Positions 8,198 through 14,594 of a DNA stretch of 15,669 bases are shown in pieces (positions within the stretch are counted from its first letter, which is position 1; each line of letters starts with the position of its first letter). The notes under the pieces are model-generated. The model made no database searches and was not told the DNA's origin. It worked only from the letters and a program-made list of their open reading frames with translations. Source of the stretch: Desulfobulbaceae bacterium (GTDB lineage: Bacteria > Desulfobacterota > Desulfobulbia > Desulfobulbales > SURF-16); NCBI GenBank assembly GCA_023230525.1, contig JALNXE010000104.1:1-15669 (forward strand). Direction: 5' to 3'. A program made the position numbers and the translations under genes.

Positions 8198-9466
8198 TCA
8201 ATACAGCAACTTGAAACGTTCCCAGAAATCGGGAAAGGATTTGGCCACGCACTGCTCGTTGGTGATCCTGATTCCCGGCACCACCAGACCTGCCACGCCG
8301 AAACACATGGCGATGCGGTGATCATGATAGGTCTCGATGTCGGCGCCGTGCATGGGCGCCTCGGCATGCAGGCCTTCGATGATCAGCGCGTCCTCTTTTT
8401 CCATCACTTTTGCTCCGAGTTTACTCAGTTCGGTGGCCATGGCGTTGATACGGTCGCACTCCTTGATGCGCAGGTGGGCGATGTTTTTAATCACCGTGCG
8501 TCCCCTGGCCCGGGACGCCACCACCGCCAGGGTGGGGGCCACATCCGGGCAGTCTCCCATGTCCACCTCGATGCCGCGCAGCTCTTTGGGGCCGGTGACC
8601 GTGATGCCCTTGCCGTAGGCCACCGTGCAGCCCATCTTCTCCAGCATTTTTACCAGGGCCGTGTCGCCCTGCAGGGAAACCTCGGGCACATTGCTGACCG
8701 TGACCGTGCCGCCGGTGATGGCGGCGGCGGCGAAAAAATAGGAGGCGCTGGAGGCGTCCCCCTCCACCTGGTAGGTCCGGGGCTGGTAGCAGCCCTGGCT
8801 GATCTCGAAGTGATTGAGGCTGTCATTGGCCGTTACATTGATGCCGAAGGAGCGCATCACGGCCAGGGTCATGGTGACGTAGGGCCTGGAGGGGACCTCT
8901 CCCTCCACGGTCAGGATGGCCTGGTCCCTGGCGTAGGGGGCGACCAGCAGCAGGGAGGAGAGGTACTGGCTGCTTTTGCCCGCCGGCAGGGTGGTGCGCC
9001 CGCCTGCTATGCCGTTTGCCGCAATTTTCAGCGGCGGGCAGCCGGTGCCCTTGATGCTGGCAATGTCCACCCCCCAGCCGTTAAGTGCCTGCATCAACGG
9101 GGCAATGGGCCGTTCCTCCATTCTTTTTTCCCCGGCAATGGTGAATACCCCGTGGCCAAGGGCCGCAACCGAGGTGAGAAAACGGGTGGCCGTGCCGTTG
9201 TTGCCCAGGAATATTTCCTGGTCCGGGGTGTTGATCTGGCCGCCGGTGCCGTTGACCGTCCACTGGTCGGCCTGTGGGGTGATAACGATGCCCATGGCCT
9301 TCAGGGCCGCGGAGGTATAGGCGGTGTCCTCGCTGGCCAGCGGGGTCAGCAGGGTGGAGCGGCCGTCGGCCAGGGCCGCGGCGATCAGCGCCCGCTGGGT
9401 GATGCTTTTGGAACCGGGCACCGTGATTATGGCGTGAATATGCTGAACAGGTTTTATTTCTATCAT
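8198..9466 (-). CDS. aroA: 3-phosphoshikimate 1-carboxyvinyltransferase (EPSP synthase)
   Basis: Sixth step of the shikimate pathway: joins shikimate-3-phosphate and phosphoenolpyruvate to give EPSP. The 422 residues are the normal length. The N-terminal GSKS motif has K20. LGNNGTATRFL (87-97) is the phosphoenolpyruvate-binding loop, with G91 at the position of E. coli G96, as in glyphosate-sensitive class I enzymes, although the preceding Ala is Asn here. GDCPDVAPTLAV carries the catalytic Asp, RIKECDR the catalytic Glu, and YHDHRIAM lies near the C-terminus. It follows aroE by 24 bases as the last gene of the aroDEA operon. A perfect 7-pair inverted repeat (8195-8201 with 8211-8217) spans its stop codon but lacks a U-run. 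A long open frame on the opposite strand is a shadow. Confidence 0.97.
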   Translation of the reverse strand: MIEIKPVQHIHAIITVPGSKSITQRALIAAALADGRSTLLTPLASEDTAYTSAALKAMGIVITPQADQWTVNGTGGQINTPDQEIFLGNNGTATRFLTSVAALGHGVFTIAGEKRMEERPIAPLMQALNGWGVDIASIKGTGCPPLKIAANGIAGGRTTLPAGKSSQYLSSLLLVAPYARDQAILTVEGEVPSRPYVTMTLAVMRSFGINVTANDSLNHFEISQGCYQPRTYQVEGDASSASYFFAAAAITGGTVTVSNVPEVSLQGDTALVKMLEKMGCTVAYGKGITVTGPKELRGIEVDMGDCPDVAPTLAVVASRARGRTVIKNIAHLRIKECDRINAMATELSKLGAKVMEKEDALIIEGLHAEAPMHGADIETYHDHRIAMCFGVAGLVVPGIRITNEQCVAKSFPDFWERFKLLY

Positions 9467-9490
9467 AGGAAAGAGTGGAGTCGTTGAGTT

Positions 9491-10309
9491 TTATTTTGCC
9501 GCCAGGGCGGCCAGCAGGCTGTGCCGCATGGTATCCACCGGGGCCGTGCGGCCGGTCCACAGCTCAAACTGGGCCACGCCCTGGTAAAGCAGCATGGCCA
9601 GACCGTTTACCACCTGGCAGCCGGCCTCTCTGGCCTCGCTGAGCAATCTGGTTTCCTGGGGGGCATAGACGATATCCATCACCACGCTGAAGCGGGGGAG
9701 GCATTGTTTGGGCACCAGGCTGACCTCGATGCGGGGGGCCATGCCCACCGAGGTGGCGTTCACCAGGCAATCGGCGGCGAGTTGCGGGATGTCTTCTAAC
9801 GCATGCCAGGGACAATTCAGGGTCCGCGCCAACTCCCGGCCCTTGGCGGCAGTCCGGCTGGCCAGCATGATTTCCGCGCCTGCTTCCAGCAGGCCGAAGC
9901 CGATGGCCCGGGCCGAGCCGCCCGCCCCCAGGATCAGCACCTTGCTGCCGGTAAGATTGGTTTTTTCCTGCAGGGCCCGGTTGGCGCCCAGCCAGTCGGT
10001 ATTATGGCCGGTGATCCTGCCCTGTTGAATGTCCAGGGTGTTCACCGCCCCGATCCTGGCCGCCACCGGATCGATGTCGTCAAGATAGGCGATCACCGCC
10101 TGCTTGTGGGGGATGGTGACGCTCACCCCCCTGACGCTTAAGGCCCGGAAACCGGTCATGGCCCCGGCCACATCGGTCACCGGAAAGGGCACATAGGCGG
10201 CGTTCAGCTGCAGGGCGGCAAAGGCACTGTTATGCATGGCCGGGCTTAAGCTGTGGCTCACCGGATTACCCATGATGCCGTGGAGAATGGTGCTGCCGTT
10301 AATCCGCAT
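9491..10309 (-). CDS. aroE: Shikimate dehydrogenase (NADP-dependent)
   Basis: Reduces 3-dehydroshikimate to shikimate with NADPH. The 272 residues match the family. Visible are the substrate-binding GNPVSHSLSPAMHN near the N-terminus, VSVTIPHK with catalytic K69, GAVNT (87-91), GHNTDW with D105, the dinucleotide loop GAGGSARA (from residue 128), and ASRT, where the Arg favours NADP over NAD. The C-terminal LLYQGVAQFELWTG motif is present. The start ATG at 10309 overlaps the end of aroD by 11 bases, which suggests translational coupling; aroA follows 24 bases after the stop. The clean set of catalytic residues argues for true AroE and not a YdiB or quinate-type paralogue. Confidence 0.96.
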   Translation of the reverse strand: MRINGSTILHGIMGNPVSHSLSPAMHNSAFAALQLNAAYVPFPVTDVAGAMTGFRALSVRGVSVTIPHKQAVIAYLDDIDPVAARIGAVNTLDIQQGRITGHNTDWLGANRALQEKTNLTGSKVLILGAGGSARAIGFGLLEAGAEIMLASRTAAKGRELARTLNCPWHALEDIPQLAADCLVNATSVGMAPRIEVSLVPKQCLPRFSVVMDIVYAPQETRLLSEAREAGCQVVNGLAMLLYQGVAQFELWTGRTAPVDTMRHSLLAALAAK

Positions 10310-11015
10310 GGTTGAAACTCTTCAGGCAGTTGATCAGCTCCAGCGCGGCCAGCTGACCCGGAGCGGTGGCCTCACCTGCGTTAGAGGCGGCATAGGTCAT
10401 GAATCCTCCCAGCTCCAGGGTGGCCAATCGGCTGATCATGCCGGCCCGTCCCATGCAGAAGGCAATGAGCGGAAAGCCCTGGCTGTGGGCCTGTTCCTGC
10501 AGCTGCAGAACCCGCAGGACATCGGTGAAATCATGGGCCATGGTGACGATTTTGCCGATATGGGCGCCGGAGCTGAGCTGCCGGCTGAAAATATCATCGA
10601 GCACGGCGGCCCCGGGCGTTTCGCTGAAATTGTGCCAGGAGATGATCACCTTTGTGCCGCCCTTTTGCCTGGCCGCCTCACAGAGGCGCTGCACCGCGGC
10701 CTGATCGCTGTTGAGCTCGATATCCACATAGGCTGCCCCCTCCTGCACCGCCTGCCGCAGCAGGTCGAGCCGTTTTTCTTCCGGCTCCCCGCACTGTCCG
10801 CCTTCCCAGCGGGGCCGGTTGGTGAAGAGCAGGGGGGTGGCAATGGCCTGGATAAACGGCGCAATGGCCGGCTCAGTCAGGCTGTCCAGCCTGATTTCAA
10901 TGACATCGGCCAGGGGCCGGGCCTGGTGCGCCGCCTGGATGGCCGCGCTGATATCCGGCCGGGCAATGGCAACGCAGATCAGGCCTGCAGCTCGACCTTT
11001 TATTTCATGGGGCAT
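10299..11015 (-). CDS. aroD: Type I 3-dehydroquinate dehydratase
   Basis: Dehydrates 3-dehydroquinate to 3-dehydroshikimate through a Schiff-base lysine. The 238 residues contain EIRLD (40-44), VDIEL (97-101), ISWHNF with H128 and GKIV with K155. The 27-residue gap between H128 and K155 equals that between H143 and K170 in the E. coli enzyme. The C-terminal FCMGRAGMISR and APGQL motifs complete the TIM-barrel site. This is the type I fold, unrelated to type II AroQ. ATG 11015 is preceded by GGAG, and a sigma-70-like promoter lies about 40-65 bases upstream. It is first in aroDEA and overlaps aroE by 11 bases. The order aroD-aroE-aroA covers three pathway steps; aroK and aroC are not in the window. 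Confidence 0.96.
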   Translation of the reverse strand: MPHEIKGRAAGLICVAIARPDISAAIQAAHQARPLADVIEIRLDSLTEPAIAPFIQAIATPLLFTNRPRWEGGQCGEPEEKRLDLLRQAVQEGAAYVDIELNSDQAAVQRLCEAARQKGGTKVIISWHNFSETPGAAVLDDIFSRQLSSGAHIGKIVTMAHDFTDVLRVLQLQEQAHSQGFPLIAFCMGRAGMISRLATLELGGFMTYAASNAGEATAPGQLAALELINCLKSFNHAD

Positions 11016-11053
11016 GGTTGTCTCCGCGGGAAAAAGAAAAAAGCAAGCTGCAA

Positions 11054-11081
11054 AATTATTCTATCGCCTGACACTTGTCAA
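11054..11081 (-). promoter_or_regulatory. Sigma-70-like promoter of the aroDEA operon
   Basis: On the minus strand a perfect TTGACA (11081-11076) is followed after 16 bases by ATAATT (11059-11054), with an AT-rich stretch beyond. The expected start is near 11047, giving a leader of about 30 bases before ATG 11015. The -35 is strong and the -10 approximate (the shifted TAATTT at 17 bases is an alternative). Confidence 0.5.
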
Positions 11082-11138
11082 CCTGCTTGACTCATGCGCG
11101 GTTTTTTTGCGGAAAGTGAGCGCGTTTATTCGGTTTTG

Positions 11139-11182
11139 GGTTATTTGCCCATATTGCCGGGAGCCAATGCGGTTATTTGCCC
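11139..11182. repeat. Direct repeat upstream of the aroD promoter
   Basis: GGTTATTTGCCC occurs at 11139-11150 and again at 11171-11182, each followed closely by an ATAT. The 32-base spacing is about three helical turns, placing both copies on the same DNA face, 58-106 bases upstream of the aroD -35. This could be a pair of activator or repressor sites. No regulator is identified. Confidence 0.35.
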
Positions 11183-11312
11183 GATATCGGCCGGTAAATT
11201 CCCAGGTCGTCTGTCTGGCGCAGAGAACAATATTTTATTAAATTGTTGTAATGACAATATGTTATGCAAAAAAAATGACAAATAGCACAGCGTGGTATGT
11301 GTATTGCTATGT

Positions 11313-11337
11313 AAAAAGAACAAAAGCCGCAAGGCTT
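11313..11337 (-). terminator. Intrinsic terminator of the candidate small RNA
   Basis: On the minus strand AAGCC (11337-11333) pairs with GGCTT (11328-11324) around a TTGC loop, followed directly by TTGTTCTTTTT (11323-11313). The stem is only five pairs, but its U-rich tail begins at once. It lies about 300 bases upstream of the aroD start, so it would keep the small RNA transcript separate from aroDEA. Confidence 0.5.
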
Positions 11338-11500
11338 AACACCTCTCTCCTTTGGTGTGTTTGACTCTCCTCCTAAGAGTCAGTGATTCCTCCAAAGTCC
11401 TAGATGCCGGGGTCTACCATCAGGTATCGGCAAATAGGCAAAGTGTTCTCCACCCTCAGGCCCCGGGAGTTCTCCCTCCCGGGGCCGCCTCTTTTTTGAG
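11313..11500 (-). ncRNA. Candidate CsrB/RsmZ-like small RNA with GGA hairpin loops
   Basis: Reading the minus strand from about 11500 down, nine GGA triplets occur between 11479 and 11348. Several lie in or beside hairpin loops. A perfect 11-pair stem (11486-11476 with 11469-11459) has loop GGAGAA. GACTCT (11380-11375) and AGAGTC (11367-11362) close a 7-base loop, TAGGAGG. ACACC and GGTGT close the loop AAAGGAGAGA. A weaker stem with G-U pairs presents GGAGAA near 11450; those G-U pairs become A-C mismatches on the plus strand, which favours the minus orientation. The RNA would end at the hairpin and U-run at 11337-11313. GGA-loop arrays are the hallmark of RNAs that sequester CsrA/RsmA. The 5' end is only approximate; an AT-rich -10-like TAATAT lies at 11546-11541 without a good -35. 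The rest of the 11016-11653 gap shows no protein gene I would call with confidence. Confidence 0.5.
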
Positions 11501-11534
11501 CCCCCTGTTTTCCCGCGATTCTCCCTGCCGTCAT

Positions 11535-11657
11535 TTGCTGATATTATTTGCATTTCTGCCCGCTGGTTTGTTAGTATTCCGCTGGACCGATCACCGGGAT
11601 GGTCTGGTGGTGCTGGGCAATCCTTATTGCGATGAAGCAAAGTCAGGTGAAATATGA
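11535..11657 (+). CDS. Possible 40-residue membrane peptide overlapping the thpR start
   Basis: A frame that could start at TTG 11535 encodes LILFAFLPAGLLVF and then a polar tail (RWTDHRDGLVVLGNPY...GEI), ending in TGA 11655-11657. That stop overlaps the thpR ATG in an ATGA arrangement typical of coupled genes. Against it, there is no clear ribosome site, the start codon is TTG, and the frame stays open further upstream through the small RNA locus, so it may be chance. I do not recognise the product. Confidence 0.18.
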   Translation: MLILFAFLPAGLLVFRWTDHRDGLVVLGNPYCDEAKSGEI

Positions 11658-12196
11658 TAAGGCTTTTCGTGGCTGTTGATTTGCCGGAAAATACGAAAGA
11701 GGAACTCGGCCGTATCTGTTTCGGCCTGCCGGGGGCCAAATGGGTGCCCCCGGACCAGCTGCATCTCACCCTGCGCTTTATCGGCGAGGTGGATGGCGGG
11801 CTTTTCCGGGAAATTCGCGAGGATCTGGAAAACGTGGAGGCTAGGGGATTTCCCATGCGCCTGCAGGGGCTCGGCTATTTTCCCCCCCGGCAGGAGCCGC
11901 GGGTTCTCTGGGTGGGCATGGAGAAATCAGAGCTGCTGCTGCAGTTGCGAAAAAGGGTTGACCGGCAGCTTGCCCAGCTGGGGGTCCCGCCGGAGAAACG
12001 GAATTTCTCGCCCCATATCACCATCGCCCGGCTCAGGGAAACCCCGCTGGTCAGGCTGACCAATTTTCTGTCGGGCAATGCCCTGTTCAGCCTGCCGGAG
12101 TTCCAGGTGGACAGCTTTTATCTTTACTCGAGCATTCTCACGCCAAAAGGGGCGATTCACCAGCAGGAAGGGGCTTACTCGCTGGCTGAACCCTAA
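11654..12196 (+). CDS. thpR: RNA 2',3'-cyclic phosphodiesterase (2'-5' RNA ligase family)
   Basis: A 180-residue member of the 2H phosphoesterase superfamily, which opens 2',3'-cyclic phosphate RNA ends and can reversibly join 2'-5' linkages in vitro. Both catalytic motifs are present: H37-L-T39-L and H121-I-T123-I. The family N-terminus MIRLFVAVDLP and the KWVPPDQLHLTLRFIGEV segment are typical, and length is normal. ATG 11654 is preceded by AGGTGA and by an in-frame TGA two codons upstream, which fixes the start. The bacterial role is poorly understood. It is convergent with the MFS gene and has no evident functional partner in the window. Confidence 0.95.
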   Translation: MIRLFVAVDLPENTKEELGRICFGLPGAKWVPPDQLHLTLRFIGEVDGGLFREIREDLENVEARGFPMRLQGLGYFPPRQEPRVLWVGMEKSELLLQLRKRVDRQLAQLGVPPEKRNFSPHITIARLRETPLVRLTNFLSGNALFSLPEFQVDSFYLYSSILTPKGAIHQQEGAYSLAEP

Positions 12197-12216
12197 GCAG
12201 AGCCGGTTGCGGCAAT

Positions 12217-12237
12217 CTCAAGGGCCGAAACCCTGAG
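12217..12237. terminator. Hairpin in the convergent gap between thpR and the MFS gene
   Basis: CTCA-GGG (12217-12224, with one bulged A) pairs with CCCTGAG (12231-12237) around a CCGAAA loop. It fills most of the 64-base convergent gap and could act in both directions. No T-run follows on either strand, so intrinsic termination is uncertain. Confidence 0.3.
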
Positions 12238-12260
12238 CCTGTCCGACCCGGTCCGCCTCA

Positions 12261-13502
12261 TCACAGAAACTCCTCAAAGTAGTCCAGATCCTTGTGGAAC
12301 GTTTCTTCCAGAAAGGCGAGTGCTGCAAAACCCGCCACCAGGCAGATCGCGCCGACCATGAGCGCGCTTGCCTCAAGGCCGAAGGAGCGGCGGAAGAACT
12401 GGAACAAAAGGGTGATCGGCACCACCATGCCGCGCACAAAGTTGGGCACGGTCGTGGCCACCGTGGCGCGCAGGTTCGTGCCGAACTGTTCCGCGGCAAC
12501 GGTGACAAAGATGGCCCAGTAGCCTGCGGTGAATCCGAGGGCAAGGCAGACGCCGTAGAAAAATCTCGGGCTCCTGCTGCCCTGGAGAAAGTAGACGGTA
12601 ATGGCTGCGATGGTCAACAGCATATACAGGAGGACCACCTTTTTTCTGCTCTGCAGGGCCTGGCTCAACAGGCCGCTGGTCAAGTCGCCAAAGACCAGCC
12701 CCAGGTAGCAGTACATAACCGCGTTTCCGGCGGATACCGGGCCGGTGGTGCCGAGCGCCTTGGCAAACTCGGGCGAGAAGGTGATCAGGATGCCGACGAC
12801 AAACCAGATCGGCACGCCGATCAGGATCGAGTTGAGGTAGCGCAGGAAACGCTTCCGGTCGGTGAACAGGGCGAGCATGTTCCCGCGGCTGACGCCGGTC
12901 TTTTCCTCCATGGTGCGGAACATGCCGGACTCGGCCACGCTGATCCGGGCGAGGAGCAGGACGAGGCCCAGCGCCCCGCCGATATAAAAGGCGCTCCGCC
13001 AGTCATAAGCGCTGGCAACGATGTTTGCCAGGATGGCGCCCGAGACGCCAACCGAGGCCACGAGCATGGTGCCGTAGCCCCGGACGCTTCGATGCAGCAC
13101 CTCGGACACAAGGGTGATGCCGGCCCCGAGTTCGCCGGCCAGGCCGACGCCGGCGATAAAGCGCAGGGCAGCGTAAGCGCCGAGGGTCGAAACCATGCCA
13201 TTGGCGAAGTTGGCGAGGGAGTAAAGGAAGATCGAGCCGAACATGATCTTGAGCCTTCCCTTGCGGTCGCCCAGCACGCCCCAGAGGATCCCGCCCAGGA
13301 GCATGCCCGCCATCTGCATGTTCAGCAGGAACACCCCGTTGTCGATCAGTTCTTGGCCGGCAAGACCAATGGATTTAAGGCTCGGCACCCGGACGATGCT
13401 GAAGAGCACCAGGTCGTAGATGTCGACGAAATAGCCGAGCGCGGCCACGATGACCGGCAGGCTGAAGATCATGCCGAGAGGGGAGATGGGTTTATGCGCC
13501 AA
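12261..13502 (-). CDS. Major facilitator superfamily transporter
   Basis: An inner-membrane secondary transporter of 413 residues with about 12 hydrophobic helices. The family motif A is clear as G78-D-R-K-G-R-L-K85 between helices 2 and 3, and GYFVDIYDLVLFSIVRV lies in helix 1 with two Asp residues (D27, D30). RFIAGVGLAGELGAG in helix 4 resembles the sugar/metabolite:H+ symporter group (ProP, AAHS and similar). The substrate cannot be read from sequence; organic acid or osmolyte uptake would fit that group. The start is TTG at 13502, five bases after AGAAGG; the next Met (residue 11) has no ribosome site. It is convergent with thpR and adjoins the cassette region upstream. A long antisense frame here is a shadow. 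Confidence 0.9.
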   Translation of the reverse strand: MAHKPISPLGMIFSLPVIVAALGYFVDIYDLVLFSIVRVPSLKSIGLAGQELIDNGVFLLNMQMAGMLLGGILWGVLGDRKGRLKIMFGSIFLYSLANFANGMVSTLGAYAALRFIAGVGLAGELGAGITLVSEVLHRSVRGYGTMLVASVGVSGAILANIVASAYDWRSAFYIGGALGLVLLLARISVAESGMFRTMEEKTGVSRGNMLALFTDRKRFLRYLNSILIGVPIWFVVGILITFSPEFAKALGTTGPVSAGNAVMYCYLGLVFGDLTSGLLSQALQSRKKVVLLYMLLTIAAITVYFLQGSRSPRFFYGVCLALGFTAGYWAIFVTVAAEQFGTNLRATVATTVPNFVRGMVVPITLLFQFFRRSFGLEASALMVGAICLVAGFAALAFLEETFHKDLDYFEEFL

Positions 13503-13894
13503 GGGGACCTTCTGCGAGAAACCCTACCCTATGTCTGTCTACGGACAAAGGTAGCGTTATTTTGAATGTGAAATTCAGCAATATAAGTTTCCATTGCCAT
13601 GCCAGCCCAAGTTGACAGCTGACTGTTTCAAACAAGCTGGTTTATGGTTTCCGGATATCTACTCCAACCTGATATTCTTGACAACGAAATATCGGGTCTT
13701 CTGCGCGATTTCTATCCCGCCATCCTCCCCCTGGGCAATGATAAGCGTAGATCTGTCTGTAACATCACCTTTCGATCCACCGGCAATATGAAGCATTTCA
13801 GAAAAACAGCAAGTCGCTGTATTTCCTGATTTTTCGTGGCATGGACAGCGGGAAGGTTAAGCTGGATGTTGTTGCTCTTTGATAATCTTCGATT
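13503..13894. other. Transition from backbone to cassette region, no confident gene
   Basis: Base composition drops from GC-rich to mixed. I see no convincing promoter or complete gene. The only protein-like signal is the broken minus-strand frame at 13659-13842. The segment may be decayed cassette DNA at the distal end of the array. Confidence 0.4.
13659..13842 (-). pseudogene. Possible frameshifted small gene, unknown function
   Basis: From ATG 13842 a minus-strand frame reads MPRKIRKYSDLLFF then stops. Dropping one base in a run of five T joins it to a frame reading EMLHIAGGSKGDVTD, RSTLIIAQGEDGG and then IEIAQKTRYFVVKNIRLE before TAG at 13661-13659. The joined product would be about 60 residues with protein-like composition. 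It lies just downstream of attC2 in the direction expected of a next cassette. No ribosome site is clear and I recognise no family, so chance remains likely. Confidence 0.22.
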
Positions 13895-13952
13895 TGGCAA
13901 CGATAAGCTGTGCGGCGAGGGAACCGAGTCCGCCACCAGCGATAGGTTGGGC
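13895..13952 (-). repeat. attC: attC recombination site of the toxin-antitoxin cassette
   Basis: On the minus strand the site begins GCCCAAC (R'', 13952-13946, matching RYYYAAC), then a 5-base spacer and GCTGGTGGCGG (L''). It ends CCGCACAGC (L'), a 5-base spacer and GTTGCCA (R', 13901-13895). L'' pairs with L' over nine bases if two G are left unpaired in L'', as in the extrahelical bases of folded attC sites. R' keeps the essential GTT but departs from GTTRRRY in its last three bases. Length 58 bp. It begins nine bases after the toxin stop codon, the normal place for an attC. Confidence 0.6.
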
Positions 13953-13961
13953 CAGTCTATA

Positions 13962-14291
13962 TTAAAATGCAAATAGTCTCTGAAGTACTGAAATAACGTC
14001 CAATTGCGCTTTCGGGTCTATTGTACCCATTTTTTGAATTAGACGCGCCTTATCTACTGTTCGCACCTGATCTAGTACAATTTGTCCCTGTTTCTTTCGA
14101 AAAGTGCATGAAACCCGGGTTGGGTATTCTTTTTGGGCAGAGGTCATCGGAGCTATAATCACCGTGCGAATGTTACGATTCATTTCATCAGGAGAGATAA
14201 CCAAACAAGGTCTGGTTTTTTGAATTTCTGACCCGATAGTTGGATCGAGATTCACCAAATAGACGTCAAAACGTTTCACTACCACTGCCAT
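13962..14291 (-). CDS. MazF/PemK-family toxin, probable mRNA endoribonuclease
   Basis: A 109-residue toxin of the MazF/PemK (CcdB-like) fold, which typically cleaves mRNA at short sequences and halts growth when its antitoxin is lost. The N-terminal KRFDVYLVNLDPTIGSEIQK, then TRPCLVIS, VIIAPMTS and VLDQVRTVDKARL are the family landmarks, including the conserved Arg of TRP and the Thr-Ser after APM. Length is normal. ATG 14291 overlaps the antitoxin stop by 13 bases and has AGGA just upstream; GTG codons two to four residues in are less likely alternative starts. It is the second gene of cassette 2 and ends nine bases before attC2. A complete pair suggests an active stabilising module. Confidence 0.92.
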   Translation of the reverse strand: MAVVVKRFDVYLVNLDPTIGSEIQKTRPCLVISPDEMNRNIRTVIIAPMTSAQKEYPTRVSCTFRKKQGQIVLDQVRTVDKARLIQKMGTIDPKAQLDVISVLQRLFAF

Positions 14292-14530
14292 TCTTCCTCA
14301 TCCCATGAATGTGAAATGTTTTCGTCAAGTATCGGTTCATCATCACCTTTTTCGCCCATAATTTTGAAAGCGGCATCCCAACCCTCACGAACATTTTTAA
14401 TGGGTCGGATGATTATTTGATTTTTTTCAACCTCGATTTCAACATCATCCATTATCCCGGTTTGCTCAAGAATAGGCTTTGGAATACGCAATCCTTGGGA
14501 ATTACCAATTTTTATTACACGCGCTCTCAT
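14279..14530 (-). CDS. MazE/AbrB-family antitoxin
   Basis: An 83-residue antitoxin. The N-terminal part, MRARVIKIGNSQGLRIPKPIL, is a swapped-hairpin AbrB/SpoVT DNA-binding domain; the acidic C-terminal tail (about 45-83, ending DEEEWQW) is the usual toxin-wrapping segment. The start is taken as ATG 14530, with AAGGAG eight bases upstream. A longer frame beginning at TTG 14548 would place the ribosome site inside the gene and is rejected. The toxin gene overlaps its end by 13 bases. The protein probably represses its own operon through the palindrome at 14564-14573, which overlaps the -10 box. Confidence 0.93.
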   Translation of the reverse strand: MRARVIKIGNSQGLRIPKPILEQTGIMDDVEIEVEKNQIIIRPIKNVREGWDAAFKIMGEKGDDEPILDENISHSWDEEEWQW

Positions 14531-14561
14531 TAGCGTTCTCCTTCTCAATTAATGTGAGCAC

Positions 14562-14590
14562 ATTGTAATTACATCGACATCGAAAGTCAA
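14562..14590 (-). promoter_or_regulatory. Promoter and operator of the toxin-antitoxin operon
   Basis: On the minus strand TTGACT (14590-14585) and TACAAT (14567-14562) are 17 bases apart, each 5 of 6 to consensus. A perfect 10-base palindrome TGTAATTACA (14564-14573) overlaps the -10, and a looser ATGTG/CACAT pair lies at 14552-14563. This is the expected layout for antitoxin autorepression. The promoter lies inside cassette 2, so the pair does not depend on an integron Pc promoter. Confidence 0.7.
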
Positions 14591-14594
14591 GAAT

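Noticed and set aside
8195..8217. Seven-pair inverted repeat across the aroA stop as a terminator
   Set aside because: No U-run follows on the minus strand, so it is only noted under aroA.
8318..9487. Long plus-strand open frame opposite aroA
   Set aside because: aroA on the minus strand has all catalytic motifs; the plus product is a Gly/His-rich shadow.
12294..13565. Long plus-strand open frame opposite the MFS gene
   Set aside because: Its translation is highly charged and repetitive, whereas the minus strand encodes a standard 12-helix transporter with motif A.
13712..13972. 86-codon minus-strand frame downstream of the toxin gene
   Set aside because: It begins inside the toxin end and reads straight through attC2 in a low-quality translation with no ribosome site.
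14531..14548. TTG start extending the antitoxin by six residues
   Set aside because: It would place the AAGGAG ribosome site inside the gene; ATG 14530 is correctly spaced from it.
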